A stretch of DNA of 42,571 nt from JAWUWD01 sp034112085 (GCA_034112085.1 JAWUWD010000054.1:1-42571); one strand, 5' to 3'. Positions 1 through 9,051 are shown, counted from the stretch's first letter. Translations and numbers: made by a program. The notes: generated from the sequence alone by a model not told the origin.

Positions 1-1
1 T

Positions 2-1534
2 GAAATTGAAAAATACAGACTGAATAGTACTTCTAGCACTTTTGACAGTAAACTACTCGATCAGATGTATGGAAAAATGGAAGGTCAATTTGATCGTAAA
101 AAAGGTGGGATGGATAAAGCGCCAAAATTCCCCATGCCATCCAATTGGAGATTTCTCTTGAGATATTATGATGCTACGAAAAACGATAAAGCATTAACTC
201 AGGTGGAAAAGACCTTGGATGAAATGGCTTATGGTGGGATTTATGATCAGATCATGGGTGGATTTGCTCGGTATTCTACAGATGCTGATTGGTTTGCACC
301 ACATTTCGAGAAAATGCTGTATGACAATGGACAGCTCGTAAGCCTCTACTCAGAAGCCTTTGCTGTATCAGACAAAGAATTGTATAAAGACATAGTTTAT
401 CAGACCATCGACTGGCTAGAAGCAGAAATGACTAGCCCAGAAAATGGTTTTTATGCTGCACTAGATGCCGATAGTGAAGGAAAGGAAGGGAAGTATTATG
501 TTTGGACGCAGGAAGAACTAAAAACCATTCTTGGTGCTGATGCAGCACTCATTCAAAAATACTACAATACCTCCGATCATGGAAATTGGGAAGAAGGGCA
601 AAATATTCTTAATAGAGATCAGTCAGATAAAGAATTTGCTAACAAGAATGGAATATCAGTACTTGAATTGCAGAAGAAAGTCCGCCATGCCCACAAAGAA
701 CTAAATAAAGTTAGGTCAAAGAGAATCAGGCCAGGACTGGATAATAAAATTCTTGCAGGATGGAATGGCATTATGGTTTGCGGATTGATAGATGCTTACA
801 ATGCCTTTGGTGATAAGCGATTCTTAAAAATAGCTACAGACAATGCCAATTTTATTGAATCAAAGATGAGGAATGGCAATGGGCTTTATCGAAATTTCAA
901 TAGCGGAACAGCTAGTATTGATGCCTATCTTGAAGACTATTCTTGGGTCATCAAAGCGTACACTACTCTTTATCAAGCGACATTCGATGAGCAATGGCTC
1001 AAGAAAGCCGAAGCACTGACGCAATATGTACTGGATAACTTTTATGACGAATCTGAAGGTATGTTCTTCTACACTGATCAGAATGGCGAGAAACTTATTG
1101 CCCGTAAAAAGGAGATTTTTGATAATGTGATTCCAGCTTCCAATTCAGTAATGGCGAATAACCTCCATGTATTGGGAATATTGCTAGACAATGAACAATT
1201 CACAACTACCTCCTCCCAGATGCTGGCAAGAGTAGAGAAACTACTAACTGAGAGCACTAGCTATTTAACTAACTGGGGAATGTTATTTGCTTCTAAAACT
1301 TCTGCTACTGCAGAAATTGTGATCATCGGTGATGACTATGAAACATTCAGAAGTGAACTCGCAGCACATCATATACCAAATAAAGTATTGATGGGAAGTA
1401 AGGAAGGGAGCGAACTACCATTGATGGTAGGAAAGTCAGCCCTAAGAGATGAGACTATAATCTATGTGTGTTACAATAAAACTTGTAAACTTCCAGTAAA
1501 CTCAGTTGAAGAGGCATTGAAGCAATTAAAATAG
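2..1534 (+). CDS. YyaL-type thioredoxin domain protein (DUF255 family), 5'-truncated by the window edge
   Basis: The frame is open from the first bases, so the true start and the N-terminal thioredoxin-like domain lie outside the window; about 510 residues are visible. What remains is the alpha-helical toroid (glycosidase-like) part of the YyaL/SPATA20 family. The hallmark stretch with GGIYDQIMGGFARYS, then DWFAPHFEKMLYDNGQ, lies near visible residues 80-110, and DADSEGKEGKYYVWT follows near 155. A further recognisable block is RPGLDNKILAGWNGIM. The biochemical role of the family is not well established; a thiol-redox or sugar-related role is only inferred from the folds. Full-length relatives are roughly 670-700 residues, so about a quarter is missing. 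The gene is convergent with the DUF4920 gene. Family assignment is firm, function is not. Confidence 0.9.
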   Translation, partial: EIEKYRLNSTSSTFDSKLLDQMYGKMEGQFDRKKGGMDKAPKFPMPSNWRFLLRYYDATKNDKALTQVEKTLDEMAYGGIYDQIMGGFARYSTDADWFAPHFEKMLYDNGQLVSLYSEAFAVSDKELYKDIVYQTIDWLEAEMTSPENGFYAALDADSEGKEGKYYVWTQEELKTILGADAALIQKYYNTSDHGNWEEGQNILNRDQSDKEFANKNGISVLELQKKVRHAHKELNKVRSKRIRPGLDNKILAGWNGIMVCGLIDAYNAFGDKRFLKIATDNANFIESKMRNGNGLYRNFNSGTASIDAYLEDYSWVIKAYTTLYQATFDEQWLKKAEALTQYVLDNFYDESEGMFFYTDQNGEKLIARKKEIFDNVIPASNSVMANNLHVLGILLDNEQFTTTSSQMLARVEKLLTESTSYLTNWGMLFASKTSATAEIVIIGDDYETFRSELAAHHIPNKVLMGSKEGSELPLMVGKSALRDETIIYVCYNKTCKLPVNSVEEALKQLK

Positions 1535-1596
1535 ATTATTGATTATTCTACTGAGGATGACACAGCGTAATTCAGGAATTTCATTCTACAAACAAA

Positions 1597-1640
1597 AACA
1601 TCCGTTCTTCCAGTTTTGAAGAACTAGAATAACGGATGTT
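1597..1640 (-). terminator. Terminator hairpin of the DUF4920 gene
   Basis: A 10-base stem (AACATCCGTT at 1597-1606 with AACGGATGTT at 1631-1640) encloses a second hairpin, TTCTTC at 1605-1610 with GAAGAA at 1618-1623. On the minus strand the outer stem is followed by TTTTTG, and it lies 24 bases beyond the DUF4920 stop. On the plus strand there is no T-run, so it would serve the upstream plus-strand gene only weakly. Confidence 0.7.
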
Positions 1641-1664
1641 AATTAATGGAATGACCATTGTTAA

Positions 1665-2180
1665 TTACTCTCCATCTACACCGCTGATCATCACACCACT
1701 AGCAATGAAACTAATCTCCTGCTTTGATTCTGTAATCAGCGCAATCTCTTCTTCTGATGCCCCTCCATCTTTAGCGTAGTGCTGTAATGTCTCAATACTC
1801 GTTACTTCTTTTTTCGCGAGTCCTTCAAACACTACTGGTTTTCCTTCCATACCTGATTTAGGTACAAAAAATCCATAATCTTTAAAAGTGACACGCAATG
1901 TATCTCCATCAGCCATAGCGACTTTCATCCAACATCCCATTTTCTGACAGGTCTGCACAATAGTTCCATTTAGTTTACTCATTGCAGAATCTTGGTCTGC
2001 CAACTTATGATGAAGCACAGTGACATCCTCAACATTATAGGCATCAATAGATTCTCCATAGTTTCCAGCAAGTATCACTGGAGTAGCTTCTTCTGATTCA
2101 ACTGATTGCTCTGTATTAGATGAAGGTTGGCAAGCATAAAGAAAAGTGCCTGCAATAAGTAATAGAATAGTTTTTTTCAT
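1665..2180 (-). CDS. DUF4920-family lipoprotein
   Basis: 171 residues. The N-terminus is a lipoprotein signal (MKKTILLLIAGTFLYAC) with the lipobox cysteine at residue 17, so the protein is probably anchored to the inner or outer membrane and faces the periplasm. The family core has a beta-rich middle with a cysteine pair in TCQKMGCWMKV, followed by GDTLRVTFKDYGFFVP, which is typical of DUF4920. The Cys-x4-Cys-Trp motif could bind metal or be redox active, but no function is established. It lies 53 bases downstream of the PorP/SprF gene on the same strand and may share its transcript; a hairpin terminator follows. The start is the only ATG that gives a signal peptide. Confidence 0.85.
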   Translation of the reverse strand: MKKTILLLIAGTFLYACQPSSNTEQSVESEEATPVILAGNYGESIDAYNVEDVTVLHHKLADQDSAMSKLNGTIVQTCQKMGCWMKVAMADGDTLRVTFKDYGFFVPKSGMEGKPVVFEGLAKKEVTSIETLQHYAKDGGASEEEIALITESKQEISFIASGVMISGVDGE

Positions 2181-2233
2181 GATCGGAATTAATTACTAGA
2201 TTATAAAGACCCTTACGGGATGGTTTCGGTATT

Positions 2234-3274
2234 CTAAAAATCTGGACAAGGAATTTGCATTACATGCTTAGGTGGCTTCCTTGGATCACGGGTTGACCAT
2301 GCGTAAGACAAACTAAACTCATGAGCACCACCACTTCCTGGCCCCAATTCAGAAATAGTGAAATCAAAGCTATATCCAATATGTAGTACATCATCTTTTG
2401 CTTTCTTTGTAAAGCCCATTAAGAAAACTATAGATTCATTATTATTAAATTCCTCAAACTTCTTGAATGGCAATCCTCGATACCACAACCCAATAATGAT
2501 AGGCTCAAATGTCGCATACATCCCTAAGTCCATTTGATCAAACTCACCTTGAGACTTGTACTGGAATGTTGGTGTTATACTTCTCTCCCGAGGTCTGGCA
2601 TACAGCCCATTACCCATGACCCCTGACTTCATAAAGAATTTATACCCTCCATGAATCGATAATTTCCTTGGTAACGGATCTACTCCTCCATCTATTGATT
2701 GATTGGGCTCTGTCAAATGATCTATCGTAGCTCCAAACCACGCATTTTTTGAGAATAATAATCCTCCAAAAGTAAGATCAACGAATCCTTTTTTCAACCC
2801 ACCATTGAATACTTCTCCAGTGGTAGGATTAGTAGCACCTGTATTGGCATCTATCTGATCGCCAAAAAGCAAATCATTGAATTGTACGCTTCTATTATAA
2901 TAGGCAATTTGTGCTCCAGGACGAAAAGTAAATTTCTCAGAAAGTCTCAGTTCATAAGCATATTGAAAACCAAAAGAATAAGAACGTAACCCACCTAAAC
3001 CCGCCTTATCATAAGTCAAAATGGCTCCTATCCCACTATTGACGTCTTCTAAATAATGGTCAGCATAGATTGAAGTAGTTGTGAAATTGGCATCGAAAGA
3101 TGGCCATTGATTTCGATAGTTAATTCCTACTCTGGTATACTCCGTACTTCCCGCAAAAGCAGGATTGAGGTATAGTGGAGCTGCATAGAATTGTGAAAAT
3201 TGAATGTCTTGAGCGCTTACCTTTACTTGTAAAACCAACATTAAGAGACAGGCGACTAAAAATATTTTACGCAT
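2234..3274 (-). CDS. PorP/SprF family type IX secretion outer-membrane protein
   Basis: 346 residues with a cleavable signal peptide ending near VSAQ (residues 18-21) and the family start QDIQFSQFYAAPLYLNPAFA. The rest alternates in short beta-strands, as expected of an outer-membrane barrel. In Bacteroidota this family includes PorP (T9SS and gliding) and SprF, which is needed to secrete the adhesin SprB. Paralogues usually sit beside the large adhesin they serve, and here a 1462-residue protein with a T9SS type B C-terminal domain is transcribed divergently 202 bases away. That makes a role as a dedicated secretion or surface-attachment partner likely (inference). The exact orthology, PorP or SprF, cannot be decided from this sequence. 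Confidence 0.9.
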   Translation of the reverse strand: MRKIFLVACLLMLVLQVKVSAQDIQFSQFYAAPLYLNPAFAGSTEYTRVGINYRNQWPSFDANFTTTSIYADHYLEDVNSGIGAILTYDKAGLGGLRSYSFGFQYAYELRLSEKFTFRPGAQIAYYNRSVQFNDLLFGDQIDANTGATNPTTGEVFNGGLKKGFVDLTFGGLLFSKNAWFGATIDHLTEPNQSIDGGVDPLPRKLSIHGGYKFFMKSGVMGNGLYARPRERSITPTFQYKSQGEFDQMDLGMYATFEPIIIGLWYRGLPFKKFEEFNNNESIVFLMGFTKKAKDDVLHIGYSFDFTISELGPGSGGAHEFSLSYAWSTRDPRKPPKHVMQIPCPDF

Positions 3275-3363
3275 TAATATTAAATGTTTATCAGCTTATT
3301 ACGTTGTTTATCAAGCAAAGTAGAAAATTTATTCCACTATTGCCGATGCGAATTTAATTTTTT

Positions 3364-3380
3364 ATAAGTTTAAAACTTAT
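3364..3380. promoter_or_regulatory. Perfect 17-base palindrome in the porP/sprF-adhesin divergent region
   Basis: ATAAGTTT at 3364-3371 and AAACTTAT at 3373-3380 are exact inverted repeats around a single A. The site is about 90 bases from both divergent start codons, which is a plausible place for an operator shared by the two genes. The region 3275-3476 is AT-rich and otherwise shows no clear consensus promoter. A regulatory role is inferred from symmetry and position only. Confidence 0.4.
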
Positions 3381-3476
3381 GTAACTAAACGATATCTTAG
3401 CGTTTATTGTATTAAATTGGATAATAAATTATCATCAGAACAGTAATATTTTTTTACTCAAGAGAAAACTAATTAT

Positions 3477-6400
3477 ATGCGGAGATTATTGAGAATGTTC
3501 ATCATTCTTCTTATTACTGGCTTCTTTTCAAATATTTACGGGCAGGGTAACAACTGCAATCAAGGATTCACTGACTACAACTGGTACTTTGGTAATCAAG
3601 GAACTGGAGTGCAGTTTAGCAAGAATCAAAGTATGTCTGACTTTGTCCCTACTGCAACGCTCAACATGGGAGGTACTGCTGTAGCTTCAGACCCATCCAC
3701 TGGTACAGTATTATTTTATACTGATGGAGTGGAAGTATATGATGTCATTGACTCTCAAATGGCGAATGGTGGATTGACAGGTAACGCTTTAGGAAATCAA
3801 CCTGTGGCCATATGTCGCAATCCATCTGACCAGAATCAATATTACATCTTCACTAATAGCGCAAATGGTGCTGTAGCTGGAGCTATTGAGTACACTATTA
3901 TTGACATGAGTCTCACTGGCAATGCTGTATTCCCTAAACCAGCATTGGGTGCTATCGATATCACCAATAAGAATCAAACAACTGGAATAGTTAATGCATC
4001 AGAGGCAATGATCATCGTCCCAAATGGAAATAGTGATGGGTTTTGGCTAATCTCACATGAAAATGGAGCTAGCAATATTATAGTGATGGAAATAAACAAT
4101 GCTGGACCGAATCTCCCAGCTACATCTATTTCATTAGGAGCGATTACTCAAGCAGCAAATATTTCTTATCATCCACTGACCAATAGACTGGCGGTAACTT
4201 CCCAAGTCAATGGGCAAGATGCAGAGATCTACGATTTCGATCCAGCGAGTGGTGGATTGGCACTCAACTCCAACATCGCCAATTCCGGGAATTCTGGACC
4301 AATTTATGACATCGAATGGGGATACTCAGGAGATATACTTTATGTGTCAAGAGAGGGTAATGGTGGCACTCCAGATCTATTCCAGTATGACCTGACGAAT
4401 CCCGGACTCACTTCCATACTCGTCAACCCTATAGATAAGAGTTATGGATTGCAACTTGCTCCAGATAGCAGTATTTATCACTTATACCAAGCAACATCGG
4501 GTGGAGATTTCGTATTGGCTAGAATTTCCAACATTGATAGCTTAACTACTAACCAATTTTTTGGATATCAGGACAATCTATTCAATGGTAGAAATACTGG
4601 AGCACAACAATTCCCTGCGTTTCTTCCTCCATATCAGGAGAACTATACTTTGAGTTTTACTCCCGGCACGGCATGTCTCAATTCAGCCGTTACTTTTTAC
4701 CCGACACTAACCAACAATGGTACTGGAACAAATATCTCCATTGATGAAGCATTTTGGGATTTCACAGAAGGGCAATCGAACAATATCATTCCCACATTCA
4801 CTTTTCAAGATGTTAGTACATCGAGTATCACACTCAATGCTCGATCTGGTAGCTGTTTTTATAACATTACTCAAGCACTTCTATTAACGGACTTTCAGCT
4901 ACAGATCTCTATGACCTCTGACACCACTTTCTGCAGGGAAGAATTTCCAGCACCCAGAGGTACTGAAGGAACAGCTAGCATATTAGCGGATATTTCTGGC
5001 GGAACTCCAACGAGCATCAATTGGTTTGGACCAGGTGGCAATACAGGTCAAACAAGCAATACTTTTGTTCCTGACTCTGCTGGTTACTATTACTTAGTGG
5101 TGTCTGATGCTACGGGATGTACAGCTTATCAAGGGGTCAATGTAAAAGAGTACGGTCTTGTAGAGCGAAGAGCCAATATTTGGTATTTTGGACAGAATGC
5201 AGGTATTGATTTCAATGAGGCTCCACCAGTTGCACTAAATGATAGCCAAATGTCGGCTCCAGAAGGCTGCTCGGCAATCAGTGATCGTAATGGTAAAATC
5301 ATACTCTATACAGATGGTGTAGATGTATATGATAAAGAACATACTCAACTCACCACTAGTGATTTAGGTGGCAATCAAGGATCTACACAATCCGCTTTGA
5401 TTGTTCCTTTCACCAATGATGAAACTAGATATTACATTTTCACTACAGAAGAGATTTACGGGACCAATACTTATCAGCTCAAGTATTCTGTCTTTGACTT
5501 GAAATTGAAAAATGGTCTGGGAGACATTGTAGAAAAAGACATCTTACTATTGTCTCCAAGCACTGAGCGAATCACAGCTAGCACTAACTGGCTAATCGCC
5601 CATGAATATGGCAACAACACATTCCGCTCTTACCCGATCACTGCCAATGGTATAGGCAATCCTGTGTATTCTAATATAGGAATGGATCATCCTACCGTGT
5701 CGAGTCAAGCTGGTGAGGGTTATATGAAGCTAGGCGCCAATGACCTTGTGGCTGTCGCATTATCAGATGGCACTGATAACTATATAGAGCTGTTTGATCT
5801 AGACCAAAACACTGGGACATTATCTAATTATCGTCAAATAGATCTTACATCTGATGGTGCCAACGGACAAGTCTATGGACTTGAAATTTCTCCTGGAGGA
5901 AATAAAATATTGGCAAGTGTGAATAATCCTGCAAACTCACAAATATTTGAATACTATTTGGATTCACTAGGAGACCCACAATCGTTACCCGGAAATCGTT
6001 TCGATTCTGGACTCGACTTAGGGTCAATTCAAATAGCTCCTGATGGTCAAATATATGTGGCTATTAATAATAGTGGCACTTTGGGAACCATTACGCCTAA
6101 TGAAGACACCACTGTCGTGTCCAACCTCGATGTGTCAGCCGCTCCATTCACTTTAGCTGGTGGGACTCAAAGTAGATTAGGATTACCAAACTTCATTCAA
6201 AGCATATCATCCCCAGCACTCACTCCTGCAATGACAGTGGCAAGTGCTTGTCCCGGAGATCCTCTTGACTTCACTGTTTCAGGTACCGATACAATAGATG
6301 AGTTCAGGTGGAATATTCTGAACAGCAATGGAGCAGTAGTCCTTACTTCATCGATTCAAAATCCTAGCTTCACACTTAACACTCCTGGTATCTACACTGC

Positions 6401-7865
6401 GAATGTATTTATTTTCAATCGCTGTGTGGACAGTCCAAACCTCACATTAATCAGTGATTTTGAGATATATGCTGCTCCTACTTTCACACTGATTGGTACA
6501 GATGTAATTGGGGCATGTGGAGATGACACAGGTACTTACATGATTGATGTGACTTCAACTGCGTCATTCAGCTACACGACTAATGATGGCACTGGCTTCA
6601 ACCCCGATGCTGCAAATTCGAGTGGAATAAACATTACAGGTCCAATCAGTATTAACATAGGAGCAGCTACTGTTGGAAACGGACTGGTAGCCGGAGCCTA
6701 TGTGGTGACACTCACGGATGATCTACACGGTTGTTCAGACACGCAAGTAGTGACTATAAGTGATCCGGTGCCATACAACATCACTGCTACTGGCTTAACA
6801 GATTGTGATGGAATCAATGGCATACTTACCGTCAACTTTGACGCGAGCCCTTTCAATAATAATATTACCTATTCACTAACTGATGAAGCAACTAATCTTA
6901 TTGTATCTGGTCACAACAATACTGCTACAACTGTAGTAGCCAATACTTTCCAAATCACTGGACTCAGTCAAGGAACATTCACCTTGCAAGTGACAGATGT
7001 AGGGTGTAATACCTTTGTCTCAGGAATAACTGTCGTACCACCTATTCCATATACTTTGGTGATTCCAGCTGACCTCACAGCTTGTGATAATACCTCCGTT
7101 GAATTGGTAATCAATTCGGATGCACCAAATTTTCAAGTTACAGACCCTAACAATGTCGATTTAGGAGTATTTTCTTCGGGATTTCCATTCCCTTTCAACA
7201 ATGAAGGACTTTATCAGATCACAGCACTAGACCCAAATAGCACAGCTAACCCATCAAACTGTCCCAATACACAGCCAATAACCATCACATTCAACAGTCC
7301 GACTGATAGCCCATTGGAAAGTCAATACATCATTTGTCCAGATGATCCAGACCCAAATGTGATGACCAAAACACTAAGTGTTGGCTTGCAATTTATTAGC
7401 GTGAGATGGTTCGATGACAACAACACCCTTTTACAAAATGGTAATGGATACACTTTTGCTGGAGATTCTATAGTCGTTGGTGTTCCAGGCACTATTGTTG
7501 CTGAACTGACTAATCCATTCGGCTGTGTGACAATGGACACAGTCAGTGTTGTAGAAGACTGTCAGCCAAGGATTGTAGCGCCTAATGCTTTTCGTCCATC
7601 AAGTAGTGTAGGAGAGAATCAAAATTTCTCTATCTATTCATTATTCTTGAAGGAAGATGCATTTGAAATCTACATATATAACAGATGGGGAGAATTAGTT
7701 TTTCAATCAACAGATCTCAACTTCGAATGGAATGGTGGGTATGGCAATAGTTTGAGTAAGCCACTTCCACTTGGAACCTATGCTTATATTGTGAAATACA
7801 TTGACAAAAACAATGAAGCTCGTGGTGTGCAGGAACAACGAGGTGGCGTCTTGTTGATTAAATAG
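3477..7865 (+). CDS. Large T9SS-secreted surface protein with two beta-propeller-like modules and a type B (CHU_C) sorting domain
   Basis: 1462 residues. A signal peptide (MRRLLRMFIILLITGFF...) is followed by two related modules. The first begins near residue 36 with NWYFGNQGTGVQF and the second near residue 567 with NIWYFGQNAGIDF; each continues with ILYTDGV/VLFYTDGVEVYD and APDG/APDS blocks typical of WD40-like propellers. PKD/Ig-like segments follow each module (about 390-560 and 925-1360). The last ~97 residues, from VAPNAFRPSS through IYNRWGELVFQS to GGVLLIK, form the gliding motility-associated C-terminal domain, which is a T9SS type B signal. The protein is therefore probably exported by T9SS and displayed or released, perhaps with help from the adjacent PorP/SprF protein. 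The ligand is unknown. Intact, no frameshift. Confidence 0.9.
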   Translation: MRRLLRMFIILLITGFFSNIYGQGNNCNQGFTDYNWYFGNQGTGVQFSKNQSMSDFVPTATLNMGGTAVASDPSTGTVLFYTDGVEVYDVIDSQMANGGLTGNALGNQPVAICRNPSDQNQYYIFTNSANGAVAGAIEYTIIDMSLTGNAVFPKPALGAIDITNKNQTTGIVNASEAMIIVPNGNSDGFWLISHENGASNIIVMEINNAGPNLPATSISLGAITQAANISYHPLTNRLAVTSQVNGQDAEIYDFDPASGGLALNSNIANSGNSGPIYDIEWGYSGDILYVSREGNGGTPDLFQYDLTNPGLTSILVNPIDKSYGLQLAPDSSIYHLYQATSGGDFVLARISNIDSLTTNQFFGYQDNLFNGRNTGAQQFPAFLPPYQENYTLSFTPGTACLNSAVTFYPTLTNNGTGTNISIDEAFWDFTEGQSNNIIPTFTFQDVSTSSITLNARSGSCFYNITQALLLTDFQLQISMTSDTTFCREEFPAPRGTEGTASILADISGGTPTSINWFGPGGNTGQTSNTFVPDSAGYYYLVVSDATGCTAYQGVNVKEYGLVERRANIWYFGQNAGIDFNEAPPVALNDSQMSAPEGCSAISDRNGKIILYTDGVDVYDKEHTQLTTSDLGGNQGSTQSALIVPFTNDETRYYIFTTEEIYGTNTYQLKYSVFDLKLKNGLGDIVEKDILLLSPSTERITASTNWLIAHEYGNNTFRSYPITANGIGNPVYSNIGMDHPTVSSQAGEGYMKLGANDLVAVALSDGTDNYIELFDLDQNTGTLSNYRQIDLTSDGANGQVYGLEISPGGNKILASVNNPANSQIFEYYLDSLGDPQSLPGNRFDSGLDLGSIQIAPDGQIYVAINNSGTLGTITPNEDTTVVSNLDVSAAPFTLAGGTQSRLGLPNFIQSISSPALTPAMTVASACPGDPLDFTVSGTDTIDEFRWNILNSNGAVVLTSSIQNPSFTLNTPGIYTANVFIFNRCVDSPNLTLISDFEIYAAPTFTLIGTDVIGACGDDTGTYMIDVTSTASFSYTTNDGTGFNPDAANSSGINITGPISINIGAATVGNGLVAGAYVVTLTDDLHGCSDTQVVTISDPVPYNITATGLTDCDGINGILTVNFDASPFNNNITYSLTDEATNLIVSGHNNTATTVVANTFQITGLSQGTFTLQVTDVGCNTFVSGITVVPPIPYTLVIPADLTACDNTSVELVINSDAPNFQVTDPNNVDLGVFSSGFPFPFNNEGLYQITALDPNSTANPSNCPNTQPITITFNSPTDSPLESQYIICPDDPDPNVMTKTLSVGLQFISVRWFDDNNTLLQNGNGYTFAGDSIVVGVPGTIVAELTNPFGCVTMDTVSVVEDCQPRIVAPNAFRPSSSVGENQNFSIYSLFLKEDAFEIYIYNRWGELVFQSTDLNFEWNGGYGNSLSKPLPLGTYAYIVKYIDKNNEARGVQEQRGGVLLIK

Positions 7866-7894
7866 TGTTTAATTTAAATTGAAACGAATCAGTA

Positions 7895-8257
7895 ATGAGA
7901 AAATCAATCAAAATCATATTTAGCCTACTACTGCTAACATCAGTATTGTTTGCATTTAATAGCACTACTTTTCTTCCAACATCTTTAAAGATCACGGTAC
8001 TCAATGAACTAGGAAACCCTGTAGAAGGAGCTAAAGTACAGTTATATACTTCGGACGAAGATTATCGAGCAGAGGAAAATCTTGTTGGTAAAGCCCAACT
8101 TACTGACAAAAAAGGAAAAACTACTTTCAAAAAATTGGAAGTCATTCCCTACTTTGTAAATGTAGAGAAAGGTGATAAAAACAATGATGGTGCAGGTGTG
8201 CAGACAGACACTTTAAAAACAGGTTTCTTAAATAAGGTGACTATTATTATTGAGTGA
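7895..8257 (+). CDS. Small secreted protein with a carboxypeptidase-regulatory-like (transthyretin-fold) domain
   Basis: 120 residues. A signal sequence (MRKSIKIIFSLLLLTSVLFAF) is followed by a single beta-sandwich that carries the pattern LKITVLNELGNPVEGAKVQLY, then KGKTTFKKLEVIPYFVNVEKG. This is the typical layout of a carboxypeptidase regulatory-like or Cna-B-like domain. It has no C-terminal sorting domain, so it is probably periplasmic. It lies 29 bases after the large T9SS-secreted protein on the same strand and probably shares its transcript. No enzymatic residues are visible. A structural or binding role is inferred; no specific partner can be named. Confidence 0.75.
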   Translation: MRKSIKIIFSLLLLTSVLFAFNSTTFLPTSLKITVLNELGNPVEGAKVQLYTSDEDYRAEENLVGKAQLTDKKGKTTFKKLEVIPYFVNVEKGDKNNDGAGVQTDTLKTGFLNKVTIIIE

Positions 8258-8268
8258 TAAACAACCGT

Positions 8269-8298
8269 CAGTGGTGAATACATTATCTCTCACCACTG
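8269..8298 (+). terminator. Hairpin after the small secreted protein
   Basis: Perfect 9-base stem CAGTGGTGA (8269-8277) with TCACCACTG (8290-8298), starting 12 bases after the stop codon. The following sequence is AT-rich (tatataattttcc) rather than a pure T-run, so termination strength is uncertain. Confidence 0.55.
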
Positions 8299-8320
8299 TA
8301 TATAATTTTCCGTTTCATTA

Positions 8321-8352
8321 TTTTACTTTTCTCAGTGAAACTATTAGCTTTG
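8321..8352 (+). promoter_or_regulatory. Bacteroidota-type promoter of the 42-residue membrane protein
   Basis: TAGCTTTG at 8345-8352 is an exact match to the TAnnTTTG -7 element. TTTT at 8321-8324, 20 bases upstream, fits a degenerate -33 element. Transcription would start near 8358, giving a leader of about 27 bases before the ATG at 8385. Confidence 0.6.
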
Positions 8353-8384
8353 TTATCAACAAATAACTTTAAACCAACAACATC

Positions 8385-8513
8385 ATGTTCGAGCAATTTA
8401 TAGGAGACGGAGCAACTTTATTTATCACTATTGTAGCAGGACTAATGGGGTTTGGAGCGGCTATCGGATTCATGGATTTCAATAAGACCAACAAAGAAGA
8501 AGAGTCTCACTAG
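8385..8513 (+). CDS. 42-residue single-span membrane miniprotein, unknown function
   Basis: The ORF starts MFEQFIGDGATLF and ends NKTNKEEESH. It holds one glycine/alanine-rich hydrophobic segment (about residues 10-30, including TIVAGLMGFGAAIGF) and a short charged tail. It is too short for standard ORF cut-offs, but three things argue that it is a real gene: an exact TAnnTTTG promoter 33 bases upstream, a strong terminator starting 17 bases after the stop, and a protein-like composition. It forms its own transcription unit between the adhesin cluster and the FKBP gene. I do not recognise the family. The GxxxG-like pattern suggests helix-helix packing with a membrane complex (inference). Confidence 0.7.
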   Translation: MFEQFIGDGATLFITIVAGLMGFGAAIGFMDFNKTNKEEESH

Positions 8514-8530
8514 CAGATTTTTAATCTATA

Positions 8531-8567
8531 AAAAAAGCCATCCCACTTATAGTAGGATGGCTTTTTT
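8531..8567. terminator. Strong bidirectional terminator
   Basis: Perfect 13-base stem: AAAAAAGCCATCC at 8531-8543 with GGATGGCTTTTTT at 8555-8567, loop of 11 bases. Both strands end in a run of six T. It serves the 42-residue membrane protein on the plus strand and the FKBP gene (stop at 8585) on the minus strand. Confidence 0.9.
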
Positions 8568-8584
8568 ATTGTCTCAAATTAGTC

Positions 8585-9013
8585 TTATACAATCTCTACT
8601 ACTTCGATATCAAACACAAGGTCTTTCCCTGCAAGATCATGATTGGCATCTATGATGACCTTATCTCCTTTGATTTCTGCTATAGTTACAGGTACTGGAG
8701 TTCCATCAGGCTGTTGCATCGCCAATGGCATCCCTACCACTACTTCCATGTCTTCAGGTAAATTAGTGCGAGGAACTTCGAATATCATCTCTTCGCTCTT
8801 CTGTCCATAGGCCTCATCAGCTGGAATATTAGCCGTTTTCTTATCTCCAACATTCATCCCGTCTACTGCCTTATCAAAACCAGCAATCATCATTCCTGCT
8901 CCCACTTGGAATGCTAAAGGTTCTCTTCCTTCTGATGAATCAAATACGGTTCCATCTGTTAATTTACCCGTGTAGTGTACTTTGATCTGATCTCCTTTTT
9001 TTACTATTGCCAT
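8585..9013 (-). CDS. FKBP-type peptidyl-prolyl cis-trans isomerase, SlyD-like
   Basis: 142 residues, no signal peptide, so cytoplasmic. The FKBP half-domains VHYTGKLTDGTVFDSS (residues 13-28) and PLAFQVGAGMMIAGFDKAV (32-50) flank an inserted-in-flap region from about 65 to 125, which is the SlyD layout. The second part of the FKBP fold closes with HDLAGKDLVFDIEVVEI. The histidine-rich metal-binding tail of E. coli SlyD is absent. The predicted role is proline isomerisation and chaperoning during folding. It is transcribed alone from a promoter with an exact TAnnTTTG element and ends at a strong terminator. Confidence 0.9.
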   Translation of the reverse strand: MAIVKKGDQIKVHYTGKLTDGTVFDSSEGREPLAFQVGAGMMIAGFDKAVDGMNVGDKKTANIPADEAYGQKSEEMIFEVPRTNLPEDMEVVVGMPLAMQQPDGTPVPVTIAEIKGDKVIIDANHDLAGKDLVFDIEVVEIV

Positions 9014-9051
9014 GATTTTACTTTGTATTATTTAGCTATTTTTCAAGGCGG

